Shown here: in pieces, positions 21,488-21,597 of the stretch
How the letters are laid out: the number at the start of each line of letters is the position of its first letter
Numbering within the stretch: the stretch's first letter is position 1
IMG/VR virus record: IMGVR_UViG_3300025000_000461
Span: 1-21,597 of that record
Length of the DNA: 21,597 nucleotides
DNA from: a virus
Strand: one strand, 5' to 3'
Made by a program: the position numbers and the translations under genes
The notes under the pieces: model-generated
What the model was told of the DNA's origin: nothing
What the model saw: the letters and a program-made list of their open reading frames with translations, nothing else
The model's database searches: none

Positions 21488-21597
21488 CCTGCCTAGACTG
21501 CGGCAAGCCCGCCCCCGCCAAGCGCAAACGTTGCGAACCCTGCCGCATTGCCGCCGAGAAAGCGTGCACCGACCGCGCAAATGCCCGACAGAGGGCC
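21484..21597 (+). CDS. zinc-finger-like protein, 3' partial
   Basis: ATG 21484 overlaps the previous stop by ATGA and the frame runs off the right edge. The visible 38 residues carry CLDC and CEPC pairs in a basic context (KRKRCEPCRIAAEKAC), a zinc-binding pattern. Length and function cannot be judged from this window. Confidence 0.65.
   Translation, partial: MTCLDCGKPAPAKRKRCEPCRIAAEKACTDRANARQRA

Noticed and set aside
1-21597. tRNA, rRNA, integrase or attachment site
   Set aside because: No tRNA-like cloverleaf or integrase reading frame was seen on reading; lysogeny is therefore not shown by this window.

Overview
The window looks like about 21.6 kb of a tailed-phage or prophage genome with a short-tailed (P22-like podovirus) particle. 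Every gene I can support lies on the + strand, and genes are tightly packed with many 4-bp ATGA stop/start overlaps. A Gram-negative host is inferred from lipoprotein signal peptides, a spanin-like lipoprotein and an M15-type endolysin. The host species cannot be named. A candidate selenocysteine codon would require a host with SelA/B/C/D; several anaerobic proteobacterial groups fit, but this is inference.

Positions 1-8165 hold late structural genes in an order like P22: the end of an unidentified gene, two small conserved-type proteins, a gp4-like head-tail adaptor, a gp10-like tail hub/DNA stabilisation protein, a 55-residue protein, a fibre-like protein in the tail-needle slot, and three genes in the ejection-protein slots (267, 481 and 618 aa). 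Positions 8184-14911 hold host entry and lysis genes: a candidate promoter, a 25-residue lysine-rich peptide, a one-TM holin candidate, two related beta-helix tailspikes (the first carrying a lipoprotein signal peptide), an 18-residue leader peptide coupled to an M15 endolysin, a small lipoprotein, a Cys-rich peptide, a class 3 lipase and an HNH endonuclease. Two consecutive intrinsic terminators close this block.

A consensus-like sigma70 promoter (15028-15056) opens the early/accessory region: an XRE-type HTH regulator, a pentapeptide-repeat protein built from 23 tandem 15-bp units, small membrane or coiled-coil proteins, a MazG-like protein, a Gp157-family protein, and then a hairpin and terminator near 18364-18392. 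A second promoter containing a tandem hexamer repeat (18421-18448) starts a further unit: small unknown and zinc-ribbon proteins, an ERF single-strand annealing protein, a DUF7448-like protein, a VRR-NUC nuclease and Cys-rich proteins running off the end. ERF, VRR-NUC and Gp157 suggest a phage-encoded recombination module.

The most striking signal is at 20224-20598. One gene with one good ribosome-binding site is split by an in-frame TGA exactly where, from memory, the family has the first Cys of a conserved Cys-Cys pair. Directly downstream is a hairpin whose G-starting apical loop lies 18 nt from the TGA, the geometry of a bacterial SECIS element. I read it as a candidate phage selenoprotein. 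A nonsense mutation or base error remains possible.
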